Below, one piece after another: positions 1-7,112 of a stretch of DNA of 27,370 nucleotides. Below the pieces are notes generated by a model, which did no database searches, was not told where the DNA came from, and saw only the letters and a list, made by a program, of their open reading frames with translations. Origin of the DNA: Cellvibrionaceae bacterium. GTDB taxonomy: Bacteria > Pseudomonadota > Gammaproteobacteria > Pseudomonadales > Cellvibrionaceae. Position 1 is the stretch's first letter; every line of letters begins with the position of its first letter. A program made the position numbers and the translations under genes. The stretch spans positions 1-27,370 of the forward strand of contig JAGKXD010000053.1 of NCBI GenBank assembly GCA_021151525.1. The letters run 5' to 3'.

Positions 1-95
1 CCGCCACCGCCACCGCCACATGACGCTAGCAAAAAAATACAAAATACAGCGTTAAAAAAAACATACATCTTCGATGCGACCATTTCATTTCTCAT
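1..95 (-). CDS. N-terminus of a putative lipoprotein, cut by the left edge
   Basis: The minus strand is open from an ATG at 95 to the window edge, about 31 codons. An AGGA sequence lies 7 to 11 bases before the ATG (103-106). The translation has a short charged start, a hydrophobic stretch and the lipobox LLASC with Cys at about residue 26, followed directly by a run of glycines (the CCGCCA repeats at 1-19). This is the usual layout of a bacterial lipoprotein: signal peptidase II would cut before the Cys, and the Gly run would be a flexible tether. Nothing after the tether is visible, so the function cannot be told. An internal ATG at 83 is a second possible start. It follows apbE on the same strand after a gap of about 170 bases in which I saw no clear terminator. 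Confidence 0.6.
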   Translation of the reverse strand, partial: MRNEMVASKMYVFFNAVFCIFLLASCGGGGG

Positions 96-268
96 TATTA
101 GATCCTATTGATATCCCTAGCTAAAACTTATGCCTATTCCGTAAGTTAAAGCAACTTTACTGCTATTCGAATAGCCGCAATAAACGATTGGATTTATACC
201 ACAAAATAAAAATCATTATGTCTCTCGCCTTGGTTGCACCAACATTTATTTTTTTAAATTCCCAAACC

Positions 269-1168
269 TCAGCACAAATTTCCTCCCAAATCTCCTCGTG
301 TATCTATCCAAAGATGCATCAAGTCCAAATTCGCTAAAAACGCAGGCCCGCGCTCTTGTTGCAACATCGCCATGGTCGATGCACTGCCTGCCACTACACA
401 TAAATCTGCAATCACAGTCACCGCCGCCAAATGCTGCACAGGCCAGCCGGTTTTGGGGTTGAGGATGTGACCGTAGCGCACGCCGTCCACCACCATACAA
501 CGCTCGTAATCACCGCTACTGGCTACACCGCCGCTGTGTAGTTCAAGGCGCTGCAACTCGCCTTTGTTGCGCGGGTGCTGAATGCCAATTTGCCAAGGTG
601 CGCCGCTGGGTTGCGGGCCAATAACACGAATATCGCCCCCTAAATTGACGAAGCCATGATGAACGCCCGCGTTCCAACATAAGGTTGCCAAGCGATCCGC
701 AGCGTACTCTTTGACGATGCCACCAAAATCCAACTCCATGCCCGCTTCAATACGAATAACCTCTCCATTCCAATCCACTTTGTGCCAACCAACATGATCC
801 AGTAGTTGGTCGATAGTGGATTGCTCAGGAATGTGCCCCGACGAAAAATTCCACGCTTTGCGCAGCAAGCCAGATGTAATATCAAATAAACCATCACTCT
901 GCTGATAACAGGTATTGGCGTAATTCAACAATCCTGCGGTTTCTTCATCCACTTCAATGCTACCGCCAGATTGAGCGATGCAATTGATTTGCGAGAGAAA
1001 ACTATCGGGGCGATACCGAGAATAACGCTGTTCCAAACGTTCAGCATCGGCAATGGCCATGTGAGCGATTTGCGCAGCCTGCTTTTGGTTTTGGGCATAC
1101 AACTGAATTTCGCAGGGGGAACCCATAGCGAAGAAGGGGAAGCGGAAAAGGGTGAGGGACGATGACAT
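269..1168 (-). CDS. apbE: ApbE-family FAD:protein FMN transferase
   Basis: The 299-residue protein matches the ApbE/flavin transferase family across its length. Visible landmarks are the N-terminal AMGSPCEIQLYA strand, ERLEQRYSRYRPDSFLSQIN, the DGLFDITSG segment, GGIVKEYAADR, NLGGDIR, and the C-terminal HILNPKTGWPV with a following SAST-MAML stretch. The family moves FMN from FAD onto a Thr or Ser of a target protein. Most Gram-negative members are periplasmic lipoproteins, but this one shows no signal peptide or lipobox; the reading frame is closed by a TAG a few codons upstream of the ATG, so none was missed. It may act in the cytoplasm or leave by another route. No good ribosome-binding site is seen before 1168. 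It lies 13 bases after the unknown gene at 1182-1619 and probably shares its transcript. A likely target is the DUF3570 protein at 2535-5270. Confidence 0.85.
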   Translation of the reverse strand: MSSSLTLFRFPFFAMGSPCEIQLYAQNQKQAAQIAHMAIADAERLEQRYSRYRPDSFLSQINCIAQSGGSIEVDEETAGLLNYANTCYQQSDGLFDITSGLLRKAWNFSSGHIPEQSTIDQLLDHVGWHKVDWNGEVIRIEAGMELDFGGIVKEYAADRLATLCWNAGVHHGFVNLGGDIRVIGPQPSGAPWQIGIQHPRNKGELQRLELHSGGVASSGDYERCMVVDGVRYGHILNPKTGWPVQHLAAVTVIADLCVVAGSASTMAMLQQERGPAFLANLDLMHLWIDTRGDLGGNLC

Positions 1169-1181
1169 TTGATTGGACTGC

Positions 1182-1619
1182 TCAGCCTGCTAAAAGCGCC
1201 GGATTTTTCTTTGCATTTTCGTAAGACTGCTCGTCGATAAAAGGCCAAAAGCAAATATCACCACTAGCCAAAAAGTCATCTTGCCTTTTGTTGCAATTCA
1301 ATAACTTTCCCAACAATCCATAAGCAACAGGTCTCACTCCGGGGCGAGAAATCTTCGGCCACACATAATTTTCTTGAGAGTACAGAAAAATTATCCAGCG
1401 TTTCATTACAGATTTTACATCCTCAGAAATCTGCCATTTCCCGCATAAAGTATGCTCTTCAAAATCATCATAAAAACACCACAGTGTGTCTTCAATTGCA
1501 GATATGGCGAGATCTTGCGACACAGGAAATTTATTTTCCAACTCAAAGTTGGTTATTTGACCTGCTACGAATCTTCTTGTGACTTCCGCCGCTTTTTTGC
1601 GAGATTCCAAATCAATCAT
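1182..1619 (-). CDS. Conserved-looking hypothetical protein
   Basis: A 145-residue protein I cannot assign to a named family. It starts with ATG at 1619 behind AGAGG at a spacing of 4 to 5 bases. It is soluble in appearance: no signal peptide and no membrane segment. It has an N-terminal helical part (RKKAAEVTRRFVAGQITNFELENKFP), a middle part with an acidic and aromatic patch (WCFYDDFEEHTL) and a Trp/Pro-rich C-terminal half (YSQENYVWPKISRPG). The style resembles small proteins encoded singly in many gammaproteobacterial genomes, which can look like immunity or accessory proteins, but no function is claimed. It ends 13 bases before apbE on the same strand and is divergent from the XRE regulator. 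This pair of genes sits between apbE and the DUF3570 operon. Confidence 0.7.
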   Translation of the reverse strand: MIDLESRKKAAEVTRRFVAGQITNFELENKFPVSQDLAISAIEDTLWCFYDDFEEHTLCGKWQISEDVKSVMKRWIIFLYSQENYVWPKISRPGVRPVAYGLLGKLLNCNKRQDDFLASGDICFWPFIDEQSYENAKKNPALLAG

Positions 1620-1833
1620 AAGGCCTCTTGATTTAACCTTTACTGAAACTTTATGAGTTACAGGCTCAGCTTACACAAATAATTGATAACACCAACTCAT
1701 AGTGCATTTATTTCACGGTGCAAACCCTTTAATCCCCTAAAATAACTCTTTTGACGCTCAATTTGGCGGCTATTGTCGTCACCGACAGTGGATTAGGCAG
1801 GATAGTTTTTATGAGTCGCAACCGGAGATCACT

Positions 1834-2307
1834 ATGCTAATGAGAAAACTAAGGCTCGATAAAGGCTTTTCCCAAGAACAGCTCGCGGAGGCGACTGGTC
1901 TTAGCCTTCGTACTGTTCAACGCGTTGAGGCGGGGCATAGGATTAGCTATGCATCGCTCCGGGCTCTTGCTGCGACACTTGATATTAATGTCGATTCACT
2001 GGAACGGGAGCTTTACGCTATGAACACGCCAAACGAAGAATTTATTGAGAAGCCACTGTGGGTGAGGCTGATACTCGGCCTTCCCTCGCTAAGCGGCCTG
2101 AACCGCGCGAGCTTGATCAGGCATGAGTTGAGCTTGGTTGGCTACGCGATTTTTGCGTTTTTTGTCTCTTTCTTTTTGCCTCGTGTGAGCTTTGGATTTT
2201 GGAACCTCACCACGACTGATGCCTTACATTTAAGCGCCTTCTCAGCCCTATTTGTGGCTTATGTTGCGACTGTTGTATTTCGGCTAAAGGAAAAATTTAA
2301 TAGCTAG
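1834..2307 (+). CDS. XRE-type helix-turn-helix regulator with two C-terminal membrane segments
   Basis: A 157-residue protein. Residues 1-57 form a Cro/C1-type helix-turn-helix (RKLRLDKGFSQEQLAEATGL, then SLRTVQRVEAGHRISYASLRALA). Residues about 101-116 and 131-149 are hydrophobic and should span the inner membrane, so the DNA-binding domain would be held at the membrane on the cytoplasmic side. The start at 1834 is backed by GGAG about 7 bases upstream; ATG at 1840 is a second in-frame choice. The roughly 214-base gap to the divergent unknown gene (start 1619) must hold promoters for both. The target genes are not known. A membrane-tethered regulator could sense an envelope state, but that is inference. 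No cognate sensor or anti-regulator lies next to it. Confidence 0.8.
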   Translation: MLMRKLRLDKGFSQEQLAEATGLSLRTVQRVEAGHRISYASLRALAATLDINVDSLERELYAMNTPNEEFIEKPLWVRLILGLPSLSGLNRASLIRHELSLVGYAIFAFFVSFFLPRVSFGFWNLTTTDALHLSAFSALFVAYVATVVFRLKEKFNS

Positions 2308-2357
2308 ACAATATCGGCACTTACTTAAGTCTGCATTTCGATAATTTCGTACAAAAA

Positions 2358-2467
2358 GAGAGTCGTCATCCTCGCTTGCGGGGATCCAGCTCTTGATTTT
2401 AGCCAGTAAAGAGCTGGATCTCCGGTGTGCTTCGCGGCTCTAACGAGTCGCGAAGATGACGACTCCC
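2358..2467. repeat. REP-like palindromic repeat, copy A
   Basis: The left arm begins GAGAGTCGTCATCCTCGC and runs to the GGATCCAGCTCTT end near 2394. The right arm runs back from AAGAGCTGGATC (2409) to GATGACGACTCCC (2467). The outer and inner parts of the arms pair. The right arm has diverged and holds an extra small stem (CTTCGCG near 2430 with CGCGAAG near 2454). It lies between the convergent ends of the XRE gene and the DUF3570 gene, where its RNA hairpin could end transcription from both sides. It shares its outer sequence with the repeats at 6190 and 25795. Confidence 0.85.
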
Positions 2468-2534
2468 TTCTTAAACAAGCACCCTTCAACCTCAGACGGT
2501 GCTTTTGCCTTAGCTCTTAGCGCTGGGTTGTGAA

Positions 2535-5270
2535 CTACAAATGCACAGCCCAATTAAATACCAAGCTGCCCTTGCGCTGCAATTGATAGCCTTCCGGCTT
2601 ATCGCTTACAGGCTGTAGCCATTCGATACCCCAGCGAGTCCCCGCGAGGGTGCCGGTTTTGAAGCCGCCGTTCAAGCCAACACCTACATCCGCGAACTGG
2701 CCGCCGTAATTGCTGGTGTAATCCGCCGGTGAGATGCGCACCTGCGTACCGGCGTAGCTGCCTTTGATGGAATCTTGGTTGGTGTAGAGGCCGCGCAGAG
2801 AAACAGCGATGGCATCGCTGAACGCGTAGCTTGTCCATGCGGTGGATTGCACCACATCGCCCAATGCGTAGCCGGAATCGTTTTTATCTTGCAGGCGCAC
2901 CGTGCCGCTGACTTGCGCTCCCCAACCGATGTTACCCGCTGCCCCCGTGTAGGTGAGGCTGGTTTTGAAATCCCAGGTGCCGCTGCCGAGCTGCATGCCG
3001 TAATCCATCAGCGCGGTGGGGTTGCCCATCATGGGGCGCATTTTTAGGTCGGTTTTGCCGGTGGGGGCGCTCAGGCCAAGGCCAAGGTGAACTTCGCCTT
3101 GAGCGAAGGCCGCCAATTTTACTAGTGCGTGGAGCTCGGTATCGCCCACGCCGGAGGAAATATGTTCGTGTTCGGCGTGGCTAATGGCCATGCCTATATC
3201 ATCCATACCGCCAATGCGTGGCGACCCCTCCAGCAAGCGCATGGACATGCTCATATCCACAAACTGCGGCATCAGCATTAAGGTCAGCCAGTCGGTGGGC
3301 GCGTACATAAAATCCAGCATTTGCATGCGCATAGCCATGGCGGTTGGCCGCATATAACAAGGCTTACCTTCACAGGCTTTGTTGATGAGCGTGTAATCGT
3401 CAATCGCCTTGCTATCACGCTCGATATCGCCGCCTTGGCTGGAGTTCATTACGCGATAACCCAGCATAAAATCACCGGCGTTTAACAGGTGATCAAACTC
3501 AACGCCCGCTGGTGCAGCGGGGGGATGAGCACTGTGCATATCGTGGTGGTGATGACCTTCCATATTTTCCATCCCGCTCATATCCATATTAGCCATGGGC
3601 TTAGGCTCGCCACCCAGCGGAAAATTGAGCCCCAAACTGACGGAATAGGCATTGTAATCCGCGTAACTTGCCTCGCCGCCACCGCCTAACTTCAAGCGAC
3701 CCTCATGTTGGCGATACTCCAAACTCACATCCAAACTCGCACCGTTTTGCAGTTGGCGAGAGAGCATTAGGCCTTCCGTTAAGGTGCCGTAGGCAGACAG
3801 GCGTGAGTCACTGGAATAATGGGCAGGCAACTTGTTGCGATCAAACGGAAGAGTGTCTTTCGAACCTGCGACCGGCGTGTAAAGCCCTTGATAGGTAATG
3901 AGATAAGGCACATAAAAATCTGCGCGACCTTGGGTGTAGTAGCGCAGCGAAGGGGTTAGCGTCCAGCGCCCAAAAGGCTGCACCCAGTCTAGGCTCAATG
4001 TGTGGGCCCTTATACCCCAAGAATCTTGAAAATAGCTGTAACCCGCGTGAAGCGCGGCATCGGTTGCGGCTATGTATTGGGTATAACGCAGCCCCAGCGT
4101 GGCCTGCTCGCGCAGGTCGGGCCGCTCTTCCAGCACCCCCACTACTTCAGCGTCGTACACATAGTTAGCCGCGGCATTGCCGCCCGCCTGACCTTTTTGT
4201 TTGAGCGGGTCGATAAAGGCGACTTCCACCGCTTTGTAAGGGTTGGATTGGTAACCGTTGCTGTGGGTGTAACTCAGGCTTGCATCCAGCACGGCGCCGC
4301 GATTGATAATTTGGCTAATGCCCAGATTCAAACCCCAATCGTCCCGCGTGCCGTTTAAGGTTGGCGCTAGCTCGCCAAGTACCATTTGGCTGGAGCCGTG
4401 GCTGTCGTTGTAGGCGCTGTTGCCGCGTTTTTCGTAAATGAACATGTAGGGTTCATAAACGTGGGGCACTGCATCGTGGTCAAGCAGGGCGTGGGTTTTG
4501 TTGTAGGCGTAACTTAAACCTACGCTCAGGGTGCTGAGCTTGCGGTTGAGATCCCAGCTTTGGGCGGCATGCACAAAATAAGAATCAAAATCCCGCTCTT
4601 GGGAAATGCCACCGCCGAACTCACGTTTGCCATTTTCATAGGCGTACGCAAAATTCGCATCGAATTGCTGACGCACTTCCGGCGAGGCGCTCGAAAGCGT
4701 GTGCATTAGCTTTTTATCCACACCACCGGTTAAATTTCCATCCACATCCATATTGAGCGGGTGCTTTTGGGTATCCAACTTTAGGCTGCTGTAAAGATAG
4801 GGCGATGCACCGGTTTGGGTGACGGGCGTATTCGTAGTACCTTCGTCATCCTCCCCTCCTCCACCGTGTTGATGGCCACCGTGGTAACCGTCTAAAGACG
4901 CACCGGTCATAGCGTGGCTGGTGACGATACGATTACCGTGAGCAGACACGGGCGCGGTGGCGACAGGCGTTGCGCCAGACCAAGTGTCTTGCTGAACTTT
5001 GACGGAGCCGCTCCAATCGTCGTTGAGCGAAAAATTTATCTCGGCCAGCAGGCTATCGACTTCAACGGGACTGAATTTGCTGTCCATACCATCGATAGAA
5101 CGGGCACCTTCCTGATAGTGCTGGTAAAGCAAACTCATGGATTCAGGATTTTCGGCCGCGTGGGTTTTCATCACCAAGCCGGGTAAGGCCATGGCGGCGA
5201 GCGTTAGGGAGGTGAGTGAAACAGATGCGTTTTTTTTCGGGTCTAGGTTTTTACGATCAATAACAGCCAC
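2535..5270 (-). CDS. DUF3570 outer-membrane protein fused to a second barrel module
   Basis: A 911-residue secreted protein. Residues about 14-38 are a signal peptide ending near THA|AEN. Residues about 40-550 form a DUF3570 beta-barrel with typical stretches (QEGARSIDGMDSKFSPVEVD, DTWSGATP, GYQSNPYKAVEV) and a barrel-like end LGLNF. Residues about 559-582 are a Met/His-rich hinge with four His in a row. Residues about 588-911 look like a second outer-membrane transporter-type barrel (MYAPTDWLTLMLMP, GVGDTELHALVKL, LGLSAPTGKT) rich in Met. DUF3570 proteins as I know them are about half this length, so this is a fusion. DTWSGAT (residues 95-101) fits the motif modified by ApbE enzymes. A His/Gly/acidic loop lies at 129-143. 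The start is GTG at 5270, fixed by AGGAGG five bases upstream and lying inside the end of the DUF4266 gene (14-base overlap). Confidence 0.85.
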   Translation of the reverse strand: MAVIDRKNLDPKKNASVSLTSLTLAAMALPGLVMKTHAAENPESMSLLYQHYQEGARSIDGMDSKFSPVEVDSLLAEINFSLNDDWSGSVKVQQDTWSGATPVATAPVSAHGNRIVTSHAMTGASLDGYHGGHQHGGGGEDDEGTTNTPVTQTGASPYLYSSLKLDTQKHPLNMDVDGNLTGGVDKKLMHTLSSASPEVRQQFDANFAYAYENGKREFGGGISQERDFDSYFVHAAQSWDLNRKLSTLSVGLSYAYNKTHALLDHDAVPHVYEPYMFIYEKRGNSAYNDSHGSSQMVLGELAPTLNGTRDDWGLNLGISQIINRGAVLDASLSYTHSNGYQSNPYKAVEVAFIDPLKQKGQAGGNAAANYVYDAEVVGVLEERPDLREQATLGLRYTQYIAATDAALHAGYSYFQDSWGIRAHTLSLDWVQPFGRWTLTPSLRYYTQGRADFYVPYLITYQGLYTPVAGSKDTLPFDRNKLPAHYSSDSRLSAYGTLTEGLMLSRQLQNGASLDVSLEYRQHEGRLKLGGGGEASYADYNAYSVSLGLNFPLGGEPKPMANMDMSGMENMEGHHHHDMHSAHPPAAPAGVEFDHLLNAGDFMLGYRVMNSSQGGDIERDSKAIDDYTLINKACEGKPCYMRPTAMAMRMQMLDFMYAPTDWLTLMLMPQFVDMSMSMRLLEGSPRIGGMDDIGMAISHAEHEHISSGVGDTELHALVKLAAFAQGEVHLGLGLSAPTGKTDLKMRPMMGNPTALMDYGMQLGSGTWDFKTSLTYTGAAGNIGWGAQVSGTVRLQDKNDSGYALGDVVQSTAWTSYAFSDAIAVSLRGLYTNQDSIKGSYAGTQVRISPADYTSNYGGQFADVGVGLNGGFKTGTLAGTRWGIEWLQPVSDKPEGYQLQRKGSLVFNWAVHL

Positions 5271-5475
5271 AACCGCCTCCTGCTGCTACATCACCACCGG
5301 CTGCGGCTTCACGACTGTTTTGCACATGGGTGCGCGCTGCTTCCTGTAACGAATGGCGGTTTTGTTGCATTTGCGGCTTTGCCAGCACGCCGCGCTCCCA
5401 AGGTTGAACCTCGGCGCAGCCGGCACAGGCCAAGGCAATTCCAACCATCAATAAACACTGAATAAATCGGCGCAA
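5257..5475 (-). CDS. DUF4266 small lipoprotein
   Basis: A 72-residue protein. It has a short signal with possible lipobox cysteines at residues 17 (ALAC) and 20 (AGC), then the DUF4266 core CAEVQPWERGVLAKPQM, and a C-terminus GGGCGCY with two cysteines. It should be a lipid-anchored envelope protein of unknown function. DUF4266 genes are, as I recall, often found beside DUF3570 genes, and that is the case here: the two overlap by 14 bases, so translation is likely coupled. The gene starts 16 bases after the thioredoxin-like gene ends. The C-terminal CGC could bind metal or take part in thiol exchange with the neighbouring thioredoxin; this is inference. Confidence 0.85.
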   Translation of the reverse strand: MRRFIQCLLMVGIALACAGCAEVQPWERGVLAKPQMQQNRHSLQEAARTHVQNSREAAAGGDVAAGGGCGCY

Positions 5476-5491
5476 TTAAATTATCTCCGGC

Positions 5492-6013
5492 TCAAAGTGG
5501 CTCATGCAAAAGTTGCTCAACTTGCTGGCGAAGCTGTTCTGTTTGGTCGCGACGAAAGCCAAGGTGTTGGAAGCGAATATTGCCCTTGCGGTCGATGAGG
5601 TAAGCGGCGGGCATACCCTCAACACCAAAGGCTTGCGGGCAGCTGTTAGCGGCATCGGTCACCACGGTAAAACCCACCGGATGCTTGCTCAGGAAAGCCG
5701 CAGCTTCGGCGCGATCTTCATCGAGATTCACCCCTACCACCGCTAACCCCTGCGCACTCAACTCTTTCGCCATAGCATCCAAAAACGGAAAGGATTGCAC
5801 GCAACTGGTACACCACGACGCCCAAAAATCCACATAAACCACCTTGCCGCGCAAGCTTTGCCAAGTTACAGCTTGGCCGCTCGCCCATTCGCTCAATTGG
5901 CAGGCTGGCGCGGGGCGAATTGGGGTTTCTTTTGCGCAAACACCTTGGGTTAGGCACGCCAGCAATAAGGCCAACCAAGAGCGCGGAAATAAGCAGAGTT
6001 TTAGGTAATGCAT
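5492..6013 (-). CDS. TlpA/ResA-like periplasmic thioredoxin
   Basis: About 173 residues from ATG 6013. The open frame runs back to 6160, but the segment before 6013 has no signal-like or domain-like character, while MHYLKLCLFPRSWLALLLACL starting at 6013 is a clear signal peptide, cut near VCA|KE. The mature part is a thioredoxin fold with the active site WASWCTSC, the strand VVYVDFW before it, GVNLDED, and the cis-Pro loop GVEGMPAAYLIDRKG. Proteins of this group reduce disulfides on periplasmic targets such as apocytochromes or copper-site proteins, drawing electrons from a CcdA/DsbD-type partner, which is not in the window. It is the first gene of the operon with the DUF4266 and DUF3570 genes, so its target may be one of them. 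An additional cysteine lies at NSCPQAF. Confidence 0.88.
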   Translation of the reverse strand: MHYLKLCLFPRSWLALLLACLTQGVCAKETPIRPAPACQLSEWASGQAVTWQSLRGKVVYVDFWASWCTSCVQSFPFLDAMAKELSAQGLAVVGVNLDEDRAEAAAFLSKHPVGFTVVTDAANSCPQAFGVEGMPAAYLIDRKGNIRFQHLGFRRDQTEQLRQQVEQLLHEPL

Positions 6014-6189
6014 AGATGCATAAACGCCTGATTTACCAAAGTCCCAGCAGTATACCAGCGCACCTGCGCCTAGCCCCTGCGACATTTTGTCGCATTGTTC
6101 AGGCGCGCGCGCAGCCAGATAATGCGCCCCAACAGCAGCGACACTTTTGCGCAAATGCATTTATGAATTAATAACGGATACAAATTAGA

Positions 6190-6247
6190 AGGGAGTCGTC
6201 ATCTTCGCGACGAGATCCTTAGCGACACGATCGCCCAAGCACGACTT
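6190..6247. repeat. REP-like repeat, copy B (decayed or single unit)
   Basis: Begins GGGAGTCGTCATCTTCGCG, matching copies A and C, then runs into GAGATCC. The expected right arm is hardly recognisable; only a trace (ACGACTTC near 6241-6248) remains. It sits in the roughly 280-base region between the divergent thioredoxin-like gene and the YcnI-like gene, about 40 bases before the latter's start, so it may affect their expression. Confidence 0.7.
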
Positions 6248-6290
6248 CATTAAGCCTTTCGTAACATTTACTTGGATAGGAGCATTCTCC

Positions 6291-7112
6291 ATGAAAAAAG
6301 CAACCCTCGCCTTGCTACTTGCAGGCCTTAGTTTTAGCGGTGCCAGCCTTGCGCACGTTGGCGTTGCCAATAACACCTTGCCTATCGCTGCCGCAGGGCA
6401 AACGTCCTATGCTATTGCCAATAGCACCAGCGAAATCGTGTTTATTGTTGGTCACGGTTGCAACAGTGAAGCTGTACCTACTCCACCCGCCAATTTAGAT
6501 ACCACCAAAATTGAAATCACAGTTCCAGCGGCCATTGTGACTGCAACTGGCGCTGCCTCTGTACGCCCCAGCAACCAAGGTGAATTTGGCAACGTAAGCC
6601 GTCAAACATTAGCGGATGGCGGTATTAAATTTACGTGGACAAAAAAAGCCTCCGCTAGCGCAGACGATGACCAGTTTTATAAAGTCAGCATCCGTTTGAA
6701 GACACCTGCGCCCACATCCGCAACTGATGTGTCCATCAAAAAATATCAATTCCTCGCCGTGCAAAGCTGCGCAATGCAAGGCCAAGCCGATTACGTGTTG
6801 GATTGGGGAACCGCGAATTCGCCCACGCTCTTGTCATTCCCCGACAAGCGCAAAGGCTTTAACAAATACACACTGGATGCATCAACCCTAAGCGATTTTT
6901 CTGTATCCGGTTCTGCGACAAAAGCTGCACGTTTAAAAGCTTACTTTGGCGATGCTGCGATTGTTTGGATTGGCAAACGCGCTTACAGCCCTAACCCCAA
7001 TACCGCCGCAAAAATCGATGCTATGGCCGTGAAAGATTTAACCTACAGCAACCTCGGCACAGAGACAGGTGTATCCCTCGGCGCTGACGAAGTTATTTGG
7101 GTGAAATACTAA
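6291..7112 (+). CDS. YcnI-like (DUF1775) periplasmic copper-binding protein
   Basis: A 273-residue protein with a signal peptide (MKKATLALLLAGLSFSGASLA) that should be cut after Ala21, leaving His22 as the new N-terminus (HVGVANN). An N-terminal His is the key copper ligand of YcnI proteins, which hold copper in a single-His brace. The segment FIVGHGCNSEAVPT, followed by TTKIEITVPAAIV, matches the conserved HGC region of DUF1775. Residues about 130-273 are less typical; DYVLDWGTANSPTLLSFPDKRKG could be part of the fold or an extra domain. The start is backed by AGGAG eight bases upstream. It is divergent from the thioredoxin/DUF4266/DUF3570 operon and overlaps the next gene by one base. Usual YcnI partners (CopC/CopD, PCuAC) are absent here. 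Family call fairly sure, copper role inferred. Confidence 0.75.
   Translation: MKKATLALLLAGLSFSGASLAHVGVANNTLPIAAAGQTSYAIANSTSEIVFIVGHGCNSEAVPTPPANLDTTKIEITVPAAIVTATGAASVRPSNQGEFGNVSRQTLADGGIKFTWTKKASASADDDQFYKVSIRLKTPAPTSATDVSIKKYQFLAVQSCAMQGQADYVLDWGTANSPTLLSFPDKRKGFNKYTLDASTLSDFSVSGSATKAARLKAYFGDAAIVWIGKRAYSPNPNTAAKIDAMAVKDLTYSNLGTETGVSLGADEVIWVKY

Noticed and set aside
2775..4358. Several + strand frames within the DUF3570 gene
   Set aside because: Antisense frames with no signal, domain or start; the minus-strand product has a clear signal peptide and barrel pattern.
6014..6160. Longer N-terminus for the thioredoxin-like protein
   Set aside because: It would place 49 non-hydrophobic residues before a clear signal peptide.
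6185..6376. 63-codon frame on the - strand over the YcnI start
   Set aside because: It is antisense to the signal peptide of a well-supported gene and runs through a repeat.
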